From Trichoplax adhaerens (Eukaryota > Placozoa > Uniplacotomia > Trichoplacea > Trichoplacidae), in contig NW_002060943.1 in NCBI RefSeq assembly GCF_000150275.1, positions 2,287,907-2,351,906 on the forward strand: a stretch of DNA of 64,000 nt. The letters are read 5' to 3'. The notes beneath the pieces are model-generated. The model ran no database searches. It was not told the origin of the DNA and was given only the letters and a program-made list of their open reading frames with translations. This document shows positions 25,601 through 38,823 of this stretch, piece after piece; the stretch's first letter is position 1, and the number at the start of each line of letters is the position of its first letter. The translations under genes and the position numbers were made by a program.

Positions 25601-28600
25601 TGCTCGGGGGTATTGCTTTGTTATTGTAGCGATATGTTAAGCTGAAGTAAAAATTGAAAATTTAAATTTATATTTATCGTCGTTTACATTTAAAGTGAAT
25701 TGAGTTCAAGAAGCGAAATAATAAAAGGATGCTACCTTTTAAGACTTAATAAATGTTCCTCCTTATCAAAATCCACAAAGTCTGGCGACAAATATTCCTA
25801 TTTATACAGGTTTTACATCCAAAAAATTCATGATTTTGTTAGTATTCCGATATACATGATCATATGCATATTGTAATGGGAAGATTTAATTCTACATTGC
25901 TTACGGTATCGCTGTTAAGATTTGCGCATAACATTATCGTAACGTCGTTGATATCATATCCAGATTCTGACGTGGTCCAAATACTATTTGGACGTCGAAT
26001 TAAGCCATCTTGGTATGGTATCAAAGCATGTTGAAACATAATTGATAGGTGACCCCTTGCTGAAGTTGCACGAAAACCCACTTTTCTTGCAAATGATCCG
26101 CTGTAAGTTAGCATTAATTTCGGGAAACTAACATCTAAATCTAACACGCTGTAAATAGATAGGACATAAGAATGTCATTTATTCATTATCCGATATTATA
26201 GCATCATTATTTATTAACTAGGAATTATATGAGACTAAATGTATTCATTTAACGGTTGGTATCAAGCGAAAACAAGTATATACTTCTTCTTGGTCTGTAG
26301 CTATTGTTAAAGGTACAAAAATTAGGTTGTTAACATTAATCTTACTCGATGTGCTGAACAAAACCCGGTTTGCGAACTCTAACGTTATTATATAGTTTTC
26401 CGCGCCTGACAGGACGTGTTATATGATGTAATACGACCAACTACAAGCGGTAATAAAGTAGAATCTTTGGTCAATTATATTTGAAAGCTGGATCATTTGG
26501 ATATATATCTAAATACAACATTTTCTGTATTACCTTAAAATGTTCTAACCATCTCAGGCTACTAGCGTACAGGTAACATTCAGGTATGGAGCTCATGGCT
26601 TTACCAACCTTAAAAGCATATTAATTATTTTAATTTAGTTTCCTTTACCTTGATATTTATACGTACATATTAAATTACTAAATACTACCGTATCATTAGC
26701 TGCTTTTTCCATAAACTTTAAGGCTAATTTGATTTTTAGAGCGCGAGATCTGAAGGCTGCATACGAATCATAAGCCTATATGTTCATCAGCACGAATATA
26801 AAAAGAGAATCGTATTAGCTTAATGCAATATACAATATGTTCTCAAATGTCTCGTAAAGCTTTGTAACCTTATCAGATTGATGAGCAGGAATTTTATCAG
26901 GTGCGCAAGGCAATACGGAATGATGATCTTTACAATCGCCATGACAATTCCATATAAGATCGATTCTATTAATAAGATAGCATTTTTTATGTATAGAATC
27001 AACAGTATTCGGCACTAATAATTTTTATGAATTTAAGATAACATGCAGCCAAATCGTTCTAGTACTTTTATCAATAATAATATGTCAGTGAGCTTAATAA
27101 TAATCATGAAATGCGTACCCAGCTTCCATGTGTGGTACGTTAAGTAAGCAGCAATCATCATATTTAGAAGCAGTCCGAAGTAACAATCTCAATTTACCCA
27201 TTAAATTGATGTGACCTGAAATGAAATAGCTCTGTTAGATTTGTGTACCACTAACCTTACAAATAACAGAAGATGTACAGTACGAGTTATCAGTTCTATA
27301 TAATTAAGAATGACAAATTATAAAATTACCATTAAACCAATCTAGATCCGCATTCTTTCCTCTTATTTCCATTCTTTCGCTCTTATCATAGGGATCAAAT
27401 GATGCATGCCAGAAATAATGTAGCGCACTAGCGAAAATAGATACTCGGCCATGAAATAGTAAACGCATCTGGTTTGATATAACAAGGTTAATATGTTATC
27501 CAATATCGACATATTGTAATTTTATTAAAATCTTAAATTTTAGTCTTACTTTGTCCCACCAGGTTAAGCGTGGACTAGGGTCACGGCTGGTCTTAGATAG
27601 CAAATCTAAATAGAAGATCAAAGGTTATGTGGTTAATCGAGCATTATGTAAATCTCTTCCAGGAGAGAAACACGCATTCATAAAAGGTAAAATTCTTTTC
27701 AGATATCATACGGTACCAAGAGCTAAGCCAACTTGCGCCAATGCAGGGCTAAAACATGGCCCATAAGCAATTTCTAAGTGTTCAACATCTACAATTTGCA
27801 ATTAGGCAAAATAGAATGACTGTAGAAATAGAAACATTATATTAATATGAATGTTATAATATTTACCAATCTTTAAGTTATAGTAGTATTTCTGTGGGGG
27901 CATCCGGCGTGTTATTTCCATATCATTCCATGGTTGGCCAATATGTATGGTACTAGTATAAGTGGCTACAAACCATATATATCTATTTTTAATAATAATT
28001 TCTCGCAGCACGGCATATATGACATTACGACTGAGTTGACGATACCATACTATGACCACAATTCGACCACTTCACATCTAGTACTATATTTACATGTAGC
28101 TAACCTCGATCAGGCGGTATTACTTCTGCGCCAGCTAGCATCCCGTCAACTTTGAAACCTTTAATATTTATTATTGACTGAGGATAATCTCGAACCGGCA
28201 TATTTAATATTTTAGATTCAATATGTATTAGGCGACACCATAATGTGGAGTAATCAGGATCGGAATCTGGATACGGGCTACGATAGGGTTTTACAAGTAA
28301 TGATCCCATAATTAAGTAGGAACATGAATAAAAGGAAATCTACAATCGTTGTAACGGCGTTACATTTTACCTATTCGGATCTAATCGCCTCATGCATGAT
28401 ACAATATTTTCTTTTCCATGCATTGATGGATCAGCAAATGCAAATATTCGCAGGTCTTCTCCTTTCCATGAAAATAAATTTCTTCGAAGTGGGCTACCAT
28501 GTAGTTTCTGTGATAGATATACAGTTAATCAAGGCTAAATTACTAATGCTATAAAGCAACTATGTATGCAGACCTTCGATCTTTGCAAATAAATTTGTAC

Positions 28601-31600
28601 GTTCTTTTCATGCAAACTTCTGTATAACTCTTCAATCTTTTTTACTAAAAAATATTAATTATCACAAAAATATATTAAACTGGTAGTAAGAATTAAAATA
28701 GTGCAAGTTTTAAATTAAACATTACCGGGAATGAATTCTCCTTTGGTTTTGCGGATTTTATCTAGCCTGGCCTCTAATAGCTCCTCACGTTGAGTGCATT
28801 GATCCGCCTCATCTAGAAGCAGCTGTTGATTTAAAGAACTAAATTAATAAACTTATCATTGTAATTATGAGTTGCTATCGTATCATTTACACGCATAATT
28901 TTATCTTTTCTCCTCAAAAACTATGCATGAATACGCGTATAATAACTATAATTGAGAAATCTTGAATAGATTTGTATGTACCGCGTAGTTCTCTCCAAGT
29001 TTAACTTCAAACGGATCATCTTCGCAACTGAAATTTGCGTTCTAATATCATGTAAATTTGACAAATGATCAGTCAGATTTAAGGTGGGATGGACGTAATG
29101 TGTGCGAATTGATAAAGTATCGTTTATCAGACCTCAAACTTTATTAGCAAGTCCCAAGGTAATTTTTCAATTGCTCCCGGCTTTTTAGACGGTTTATGAA
29201 GGATTCTCAACATTTTTATGATACCTGTGAACTAATATTTTATGTAAGACATTACTTAATTTTCAAAAATTTATCAATTGCTTATAATATCAGCCGAAAA
29301 ACAAAGCTAATGGCGTTGCTGCTAGAAATTAATAGCACTCACATCGCTAAAGGCCACACCAAAGTTATACGCAAACGGGAAAAACGCGTTTGCATTGACA
29401 ACAGACCAACACCTAGATATATGCAGTTAAATATATCTAATTAAACAAATACCCCGTTTCACTGCCAACTATAAAAATCTATTTACCAAGATTTGTTAGT
29501 AGGATTAGTCAAATTGGGAAGAGTTTGGCGCAGGCTTTGCATTTCTTGGTCTTCGTGTGTCGATGTCATGCAAACGGTCTATTAAAAATAAAGTACAATA
29601 TAGTACTATCATAACAGGAAGCTACAGTACCTATTATGGCAGTAATTTAAAAATCAATTTTAACATACTGTACCTCGAATGAAAATATATCGTTACCATC
29701 CAAATTCCAATACAGTGTTTTACTAGATATAGTGAAATTGTCAGTATTGACAATAATTGACTTTAACGCAGTTGCCTTCCATGTAGTTCTAAAATGAAAT
29801 AGATTTAAGTTATCAATTGCGGAAGAAAGTAGAGTATGACTGTAAAGGCACAGTCGGCTATAAATTCGTATTGATAGCAACAGCGAAACTTACGTTGTTC
29901 TTTCAGATAATTTCATATTTACAGCTATAAGGTCTAAAGTTACGAATTTCTTAGATATGGCAGTTGAAGTGTTTGTCTGTACATCATTCTTTGTCGAAGT
30001 AGATTCTTTAGTAGATCCTTGTCGATACTCTGCGAACATCGTACATGTCAAATATTTCGGTTGAAACAGCAAGATCAATACACAACGCAATGGATTATAT
30101 ATATCTACGTTACGAAGTACGTTTATGGTGGTAATTGATCACTACTGCTGCAATATTATTCTAATGTCTTTTCAAGACCTTTGATTTGCTTGATTGTTGA
30201 TACTGCATAGGTTATATTGTCTGCGATACATCTATGTGTAGTTGGGTCCCAATCCACAATAAATTCTGTTAGGACAATGTTTATATTCTAATTTAAAAAA
30301 AATTGGCATTAAAACACGTACGACGCTTGGTAATTTCCTTAGTACATATCAAGACAACTTACATCGAGATCTTTCGTTACTCTTACAGATGGACAATCTA
30401 AAAATCCCATTTTTATAGCATTCGCCATTTCCCGTTTGAATGTATTATTTTCCTACACCAGTCATGCCAGTTGTAAATCACAAGTGCAACAAATCAAATT
30501 TTTAAAACGCAATACCTTATCTTTCTTCGAAATAGTAGCACATTTGATTCCGCTTATATTAAATGTTAAAGGTTCAGATGAGTTGTTCAAGAATAATGCA
30601 TCATCAATTCTAAGCATGATTGGGTTGATATCTACAGCATGAAATACAGAAAATCTATACATTAATACAGATTTAATAGTTCGATGAATCCAGTATCTAT
30701 TAAATCATGACAAATTTAAGAAATATAGAAATAAACGGTGATAAAAGAACCATTATTCCATGTATCATACAAGATAAAATCACCAGTAACGGTAAAATGA
30801 AATGTACCTTTGTTATAATGGCATAAAAATAGATTAACATCTGTAATTTTAATATTCATTTCAGCAATTATCTTCTCATCTAGAAAGAAATTAATAGTAA
30901 TTTACGGTTACTCGTATGTGTTAAATACCAACCACGTATGCGAAAAGAGGCTAATAAAAATGATTGTACTTGTCCTATTATTAGGATCGCTCTTTATACG
31001 GGTATTGTTAGCTGATTTCGATTTAGGTATGTATATTTTAGCCATAGTTATAAAGTCTTCGACTGCCTCTGAAAATTCTATGCAAGGTGCTGTAGCTTGA
31101 CTACTAATTGTAATCGAGTGCAGCTTTCCACTATGTATATGTGCGAAGGCCTAAAATATTAATATGTATTGATTAATTGATACTATTAACATATATAATT
31201 GGTACTTAAATATGACTATATATATATAAATATGTCTAATCTCATCGCTCTCAGAGTATAATATAGACAGTGCCGCAGAACTACAGTATTATGATTGCTA
31301 CTGACTACAATTTTTTAAACCTGAGCCTGAAGATTCGCAAAAGAGATTACGCGGCCCCAAACGTGCTTCCTACTTTGAGGCAGTACAAAAGTGTTGTTTT
31401 TCCGTAATCTTCCGTATAAAATTTCACTATTTTTGTTAGTCTCTACCAGTAAATTCTCCATACCAAAATCAATCCTTGATGAAAGTGTTAACAACAAGAT
31501 TGTATGGTTATTAGAAAGCGTATAGAATAGCATTTTACAAGAGTTTACAAGGTATAATTTTATTTGCTTAAGTACTTTAAACGGTTTGCTTCCGGCACTT

Positions 31601-34600
31601 CTGCAACAGTGTTTAATGATCCCATAACAATACGGGTACAGTGAGATGGTTTACTCGTATCAGTACGGAAATCAAATTCAAAGGTAATATCAGCAAGGGT
31701 AATATTAACGGTTATTAGTAGTTCTTGTACAATTCTTTCTAAGGCAGTTGAACGTGCAGTCCTGCAAAAAAATTGCATTGCAATTTATGTTACAAATGAT
31801 AATTATCAAGTACTTTCATTCAAAGTTCTCACATACTTGATTTCAATTCTATCACTCTGGCTGCTATTCTCGATTTCTTTAACTTCTCTTCTTGGCAATA
31901 AATGATGCCAGTACTGTATACTACTTGCAGAATATTTAAAAAATATAGTACTTATATCACCACCAACAGCGAGCTTTAGCTTATCATCACAGATTTCAGT
32001 TCTAGCGAACGTAGTAAGTCTTTGTAGTACACAAATCTCATTCGACATGTTCTCTTGTACTTGAAGGCCTAAAAATCAAAACAAGTTAGTGATAGAAGTA
32101 TAAAAGAATTTCTAAATATGGCAATGAAGCAGTAATTGCGAATTAACCATTAAGGCTTAGTGATGCACTAAAAACGGGCAAAGAAAGATTTTTTTCCCAT
32201 TTATCTTTAGATAGGCGAGCTGAAAATACATCTAATGCGACTTGGAGACACCTACAAGAATATATCAGAATTTTAAAAATAAAGTTAGTGACATACAATG
32301 ATTCTACGAATGTGTAACAGTACATGATAGATCTAGCAACCATAGCAAGGAGAGTGGATAGGATAACAGATATCATTACCGCTTGGAAGATTTCGTCGAC
32401 AATGTGGCATTACTTTGACATATTGATAAGTCTATTGACTGTAATTAGGAAGCAATTTGTTCTAAATTCAAATACATTTACTACAAAAAATTAAAGCCTA
32501 AGTTATGTCAAGAATTGGGCAAAATGACCAACCTTTGGAAGTTTACTGTAAAGATTCTGCAAAGGGCTACTTGGATCACTTTCATTATTGACTTCACGAT
32601 TAGTGGCTAATGGTGCCATTTTAATGAATTACAGTATAATTTCCATAAATAGAAAATTAGAAAAAAATATTATTAAAATACATCATGAGTGTTGGGGTGT
32701 AATTGTAGCTATAATAGAGTTATATGCAATCTGTTGACCATTTCACACAAGATACTAGATACGAAATGAATAAATAGATTGCAGTCCTTATAAATGTCAT
32801 AGGTTGTAATATTTAACAATTCAATCACGTCTTTATTTCTAATTATTAATAATTTTAATTTCAATACATAGCATAATACCTGTCTGGCTACTTGATCTGG
32901 GTGTAGATATTGGTGCCAATAATGATAAAGATTCTAAAATAAAAATTATGTTATTACAATATTTTATCAATATATACGTGTGTTACGAACGAAATTTGTA
33001 TTGCGGGTAATACATTGAAAATGAAGTAAACGTATTGATTTCAATTATACTCTAATTTTGTATAAAAATACAAAAGCACATCTAAACAATATTCTAACAT
33101 ACCTTCGGCAACAACTATCTCGATCTTATCTAGTTTTATTCTTAGTTCCTGCGTTATTGGATAATATAAAGAATTAGTTTTCACTTTAAACCTTGCCTGT
33201 ATACTGTACTAATCAAATATTCATGATGAAATTGAGCAATACATTCCTTAAAAATTAATGTATTTACAATATGTACCAATATTATAAATTATATATGCAA
33301 ATATGGTACTTACCGCTGAACCTATACCTGCCATAGGTTCTATTATTAGATCTACGTCAATATGGACCGACATTTCTGCCATTGGCTTCGCAATGTCGTC
33401 AACTTTAAACTGAAATTTCATTTATCACCAGTTTTATCAAGTTGACATAGAAATATTATCAATTAATATGATATTACCATAATTGTGACAAAGCTAGATA
33501 TTAACAACAATATTGATATGTTTGCAAAAACACAGATAATTCTATATCAAAAGATGTTCACAAGTGTTAAAATGCAACTACTGCATGATGTTATCACTAA
33601 CATTAGGTGACCATTGCAAGCCTTGCATAGAATATAGTTTGGTAACTTGTCGCTTGCTTGATAAGTGCATATTAAGAATGCTAGTCCTATGGTTAGAAGG
33701 CGGAAATAGTCTCCGTTAAAACATATATTATATATAATTCTTGAATAAATAGGTCAATTTGTATATTTATTACTAGAATAGAAAATTAACTGAAAAATAA
33801 ACATCTTTTTCTACACTTTGATTTAACAAGCACATTGTCAATGGAATAAAGATAATGCTACCGTCGTCGATCTGCAACTGAAGCGAAGATTTTGATTCCA
33901 TCAAGGACAACTACTTCCGCATATAAACTCGGAGAAGCTTCTCTATATATCTTCAAAGTTAATTGTTTAATATCGATGTCTAGACACTACCCAAGACAAA
34001 AAATGATCAATAATTAATTAATTAGCTAAATACTGTATTGAATTTTGACACCATAATCATCGTTGTCAGCGTTGTACACAACGATAGTATGAATATTATT
34101 ATATCAGTGGTAAAATTTAGATGAATTGATAACTAATTAAATTATCGTGTATCGTGACTACAAATGAAGGCAAGGATAGTGAGAACGAATCAATTTTGAT
34201 AATTTGGACGCCTGTATAGGTTTATAACAAGCAATAAGCGTAGTAAGGTATGTATGGCACCACTCAATTGCTCCATAATGTAATCCTAACTAGTTAACGA
34301 ACTGTTACATGTACACAGATAAATTAATTTCTATTTTACCTTGCTTGTTAAGAGCACTATAAGTCTGGATAATAGTTGTCTTCTCTTTTCTGTAACCACT
34401 TTTGTAAAATATAAAATGAATGCACAGTGTGAGAAAATTCATTGGGATTTAACATTTGAACATGCTACTTGGATTATTGTGACATTGTAATGTTAAGGCA
34501 AGGCAGTGTTGATGCTCATACCTTGCATACTTAATGTACATTGTTTGAACAGGGACTTTTTCAATTTTTTTTTACCCCTGGGGTAAGAAACAATCGAGAA

Positions 34601-36411
34601 GTCCCTGGTTTCACAATGGCGATGCATTAACGTCAGAGTCTATACCCTGAATTTTGAGTCTGTTGGAAAGACTATCATCACACACCAAGGCACTAAAAGT
34701 TTGTTGTCAATACTGGCTGTGCCTATATACCATACATATTATTATCTAGAACTACTGTAGGCTATTCTATGCGCCACTGTAGTTACCATACATTAGAAGA
34801 AGAAGAAGCTGGCATATAACAAACCTTTGGATGGCTTGGCTTTATTACTATATTGCTCATTTGTCTCCTTTTCTTGATTGCTTGGTGTTTCATCTTGCTG
34901 TATTTTAATATTTTTGATTAAATTGAATTCTAATTTATCTACTACAATAGAGAACCATCTATGTAATGAATAGATAGATAGATAGAAAAACATTCTTAGA
35001 ATTCGTTTTAATTGCAATATGAGATAATACAATAGAAAAAAGCTGTCGATAATATTGTGTTTGCAAACAGCAAGATTGATGGTTATGAGGCTTATTATAA
35101 AGAAATTAAGTTGTGATCCGTTTTATGAAATTGGGTAAGGTATGCATCACTCTGCTAGGTATAGGCAGTACATCAAAATAAGCGATAACTAAATACAGTC
35201 TACAGTATATGTTATTGTTGCTGATTAAGGTGACTGTATTGAAAGAAATTGCAATTGACTTTATTTCAAGTTATGATTTAGCAATCTACTGATGACCCAA
35301 AAATGGATCGAATTCATTGGAATGTCATGATTTTACGAGATTCTTCATTGGTGGCTTGAGTTATACATAAAATGGAAGATTGTGTCAATAATTCAACTTA
35401 CTTTTTGGAAGTATCTCTACCAAAATTGAAATGAAAGCAGATATTTTCAAGAATCTATTGAAAAAGCAATGATACTTTATTAAATGGATTTCTTTGTTGG
35501 AGAAAATTTTGTTAGAATAAGATGTTGAGCTCGTTTGAGTCATGAATGATGATGATTGCATGGATTTATGTCGAAATGAAATCAATAGCGTGTGTTTTTG
35601 TTTTTTTAGAGAGAATAGAATGAATTAAATATAAGCAAGATGAAGTGAGCTCCAATCCTACTTACTGCTGCTTGTTGGCCATAACCAATGCTTAAATATT
35701 TTAATCGAAAGAGGCGACAACCTTTAATAACCAGTTTGATGGCAAATTTTCGATAAATATACTGTATCAAACACCATCGTAATAATCTACAATAGAATCA
35801 AGCAAATTGAGGTCAACAAGTATCCGAGTATGGCAAGATTACCGTCGACATTGTTGCAATATCATTTCATCAAGTGGCATCCTATGAGCAATCACCTAGG
35901 GGGCCATTAGGCAATGAATACCAGTGCTATACTCTACTGTATCCATTCTCTTAGGGTAAATTACTGTTTTACTCCTATCGAGCTGCCGAGTATGTCCAGC
36001 TCATCTCTCTCTAGTCTACAGTATACGCTGTACTGTATAATATACTGTATCTCTCTGTCAGGTCTAATCTAGCGCATTTTTTCTACCTCCATCATGTCAT
36101 TGAATGAAGTCAAAGTAGAATGAATGCAACTTTTGATACAATTGTACACTCAATGTTGGATAGAGATATGACTTTCTACTCAATGATAGCATGTCTATCT
36201 ACCATGGAAATTGTAGAATGGATGATGTAGGCTTTTCAAATTTAAAAATTCAAAGCCAATCCATTGTAATGTTGTGCTAGCATCAGTGAGAAAGTATCAG
36301 AAACAACTGGCCTTTGCTATGTCGACTCGATCATCCTTTCTGGACCAACCTGAATAATAAGATGACTCCAATGATAATATAGCCAAGATAGAATAATTTA
36401 CTGTTCAACAT
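19653..36411 (-). CDS. BLTP2: Bridge-like lipid transfer protein 2 (KIAA0100/hobbit)
   Basis: Predicted ER-anchored bridge that moves bulk lipid at membrane contact sites. 68 in-phase exons, 2356 residues (human about 2235): 36350-36411, 35666-35786, 35402-35454, 34825-34958, 34340-34389, 33862-33986, 33647-33686, 33314-33409, 33103-33196, 32880-32933, 32533-32606, 32380-32438, 32148-32251, 31837-32068, 31576-31761, 31321-31474, 31000-31150, 30808-30879, 30516-30631, 30363-30452, 30179-30287, 29894-30029, 29674-29788, 29487-29578, 29343-29412, 29133-29231, 28982-29041, 28726-28822, 28574-28644, 28371-28507, 28105-28277, 27867-27965, 27717-27788, 27550-27605, 27330-27468, 27119-27215, 26869-26965, 26689-26775, 26534-26608, 26346-26440, 25905-26148, 25736-25797, 25485-25641, 25237-25314, 25031-25150, 24845-24920, 24537-24703, 24282-24454, 23964-24189, 23747-23839, 23580-23645, 23291-23388, 23094-23183, 22882-22974, 22713-22762, 22489-22600, 22271-22373, 22060-22147, 21790-21948, 21660-21685, 21314-21394, 21045-21194, 20842-20898, 20649-20720, 20400-20540, 20126-20196, 19985-20030, 19653-19781. 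An N-terminal membrane helix (YIIIGVILLFRLL) is followed by BLTP2 landmarks: KIEELYRSLHEKNVQIYLQR, KILNMPVRDYPQSI, DHHSV, ILIEAVNSQVILKGTETNGC, VQLQRIISRCSAQ, coiled coils, VGGISVKEHFEVNVVPL, IKIPQVPLLVSYKG, and a basic end (KKKLSLKLFGKKN). The exon 17 donor is the least certain boundary. Confidence 0.95.
34550..34607. repeat. CAGGGACT foldback element (copy 1)
   Basis: An imperfect inverted repeat with ends CAGGGACT and AGTCCCTG, arms of about 27 bases and almost no loop, in BLTP2 intron 4. It shares its termini with the element at 47323-47382. Non-autonomous DNA transposon remnants often look like this, but no clear target-site duplication was found. Confidence 0.6.
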
Positions 36412-38398
36412 GGTTCCTATTTCATCGCCAATTTTGGCCAAGGTAAATCATGACCCAAGACGATGGTTGGAGGAGGTTTGGCGTATGAAAATAATCTCGA
36501 TTTGCTGACGCAATGTGTTTAGCGTTGGATAAACTCACTACCAAGAGTTCGATTGAATGTTCCACTCATTGGCCATAGTAGAATCCTTCAACTATGGTAT
36601 ACTACACAGTACAGTCGAGCGTGATGGGTGAAGCTAGTAAAGGGTCGATTTGGTCAAAACACTCATTCAGGGTTGTGTACACTAAGTACGGTACTGTACT
36701 GTACTGTACAAGTGTCATACTGTACTATACTGTACTACAGTATACAGTATGTGGACTAAGTACTGTACAGTACAGTACGTNNNNNNNNNNNNNNNNNNNN
36801 NNNNNNNNNNNNNNNNNNNNNNNNNNNNNNTTGACCGAATCGAACCTTTCTCAGGTCTACAGTACAGTACAGTTTGTACAATGTCCAATCTACAGTACAG
36901 TACAGCACAGTTCGTACAATACTGTATTGTACTGTACACTTGTACAGTACTACACTGTATTGTACAGGGTACAGTATACTGTAGTACAGTACAGTACACA
37001 GTACTGTAGTCTAGTCCTGTATGAAATTCCATCCTACCCACTTGAAAGGTTGGTCTATCCAGGTAAACGGAGGAGTCTATCAGGCTAGGCGTGTGCAAAA
37101 TGAAATGTCACCCCTCATCCATGCTCTTGATTTGTTATTTTGCAATCACTGTGCTCCATATATACACTACATCATAGATCATAACGGTTGAACCGAATCG
37201 AACCTTTCTCAGGTCTACAGTACAGTTTGTACAGGGTACAGTATAGTACAGTACAGTACACAGTACTGTAGTCCAGTTTGTACAGGGTACAGTATACAGT
37301 AGTACAGTACAGTACACAGTACTGTAGTCCAGTCCTGTATGAAATTCCATCCTACCCACTTGAAAGGTTGGTCTATCCAGGTAAACTAAGGAGTCTATCA
37401 GGCTAGGCGTGTGCAAAATGAAATATCACCCCTCAGCCATGCTCTTGATTTGTTATTTTGCAATCACTGTGCTCCATATACTGTATACAGTACAGTACAT
37501 CATCGATCATAACGGTTGAACGGAACCGAACCTTTCTCAGGTCTATAGTACAGTTTGTACAATGTCCAGTCTACAGTACAGTACAGTCTGTCCCATCACT
37601 TTTGTCACTTTCGGGCAATATTTTTCTTTCAAAATACAGTCAAGCTATCATAGAATGATATATTACATTGATGGAGAGATTCTGAAAGATCTGAATCTGG
37701 TAAAGTTAGAAAGTTAAACTTGCTCTTAAGTCCATAAATAATGAATGTATCGCTGACCGTTCTACTGTACCTGTCTTGATCAACTGTACTGGACACTACT
37801 TGTACAACATACTATACAATACTGTACTGTTCTGCATAGCTACCTTATTACACTACAGTATATCATCATCCAGTTACTGTATGCATTTCCTCATCATAAG
37901 CATTCTTCATCTACCGTACTGGACTCCTTCTCTGATGATCTATCTCCTCTATCTTCGTAACAACACCTGCTAACGTGTGTTGGTGATATTTCTCGAAATC
38001 TACTTTCTATCCTCCTCAATCTACGGACATCCTTTGGACATACGTACAGTACAGTGAACTAAATAAAATAATATAATATTGTACGTACAGTACAGTAATA
38101 TGACTGACATTGTAACGATGACGAGTACCGGGTTGGACTACCGTACTGTACACTACAGTATGTGTCATGAATGTACAGTACGTACTTTACAGTACTGGAC
38201 ATTGTAGCCCACAGTACTGACTGTAGCTATCGCAAGCAAAAATAATGTCATCTTCTACATATACTTCCAGCTTGTAGAGACCGACAAGTTACAACGCTTC
38301 GGTTGAACCATAGAGGTACCTGGACGCGCGCATAGGATTCTTTCAATACGGTAGTTACTCTACTCTTCTCAGTTTTGAGTACTGTACTGTAGTCCCGG
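36412..38398. repeat. TACTG palindrome island and ~350-bp tandem unit between BLTP2 and MED31
   Basis: The divergent gap between BLTP2 and MED31. Dense TACTG/CAGTA pentamer runs that switch orientation fill about 36595-37015, 37210-37330, 37480-37590 and 38040-38230. A larger unit starting with ACCGAATCGAACCTTTCTCAGG repeats at about 36831 and 37188, with a partial third copy at about 37516 (spacing about 357 and 328). Each full unit carries TGAAATTCCATCCTACCCAC and TGCAATCACTGTGCTCCATA. Open frames here translate the pentamer and are not genes. Confidence 0.85.
36781..36830. other. Assembly gap of 50 Ns
   Basis: Fifty Ns inside the TACTG island, directly before the first ~350-bp unit. Palindromic low-complexity sequence probably broke the assembly here. 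Confidence 0.99.
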
Positions 38399-38740
38399 AT
38401 GAGTGAGTACAGTAGTCAACTGGAAAAAAAGGTCCAACGCGATTTCCAGTGCTGCCCTGGCTGTCAAGCTGATCATCATGATCATTCTTCAATTCATTTA
38501 ATTCAAGATTTAATTTATTTCTACATCTGGGACCGACAACAACTGATTACGCCACTATTGTACTATCTTACTACATATCAAGAATTGAACAGGAGTAGTA
38601 TATTGCACAGATTGAGCAGGCAGGATTGGACGTGTGTCAATCAACGTTTAATTCAACTGACTCAACAACAACAACAACAAAAATCGATTCCACTGCTTCC
38701 AAGGGCATCACTTTCATTGGCACTGGCCATTGGTGTCTAG
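38399..38740 (+). CDS. Uncharacterised 113-residue open frame upstream of MED31
   Basis: An uninterrupted frame from ATG to stop with balanced composition, predicted helices (LIYFYIWDRQQLITPLLYYL), a CCPGC cluster and a Q6 run coded by a CAA repeat. It overlaps, in another frame, the 5' extension of the MED31 first exon. No family was recognised. It may be a small gene, a MED31 5' UTR upstream frame, or chance. Confidence 0.3.
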   Translation: MSEYSSQLEKKVQRDFQCCPGCQADHHDHSSIHLIQDLIYFYIWDRQQLITPLLYYLTTYQELNRSSILHRLSRQDWTCVNQRLIQLTQQQQQQKSIPLLPRASLSLALAIGV

Positions 38741-38823
38741 TGTATGAGTTAATATCAAAAGTTTCTCCAATCTCCACTACCACTGGTCCTGTAGCCAGAA
38801 AATCATCCAATTCATTAACAAGC

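Noticed and set aside
28324-28554. 76-residue plus-strand open frame
   Set aside because: Antisense to BLTP2 exon 30, whose minus-strand reading aligns with the family and joins in phase.
36594-37416. Several overlapping open frames on both strands of up to 164 residues
   Set aside because: They translate the TACTG/CAGTA pentamer (repeated QYSTVQY/LYCTVQY strings) and run through the N gap; low complexity, not coding.
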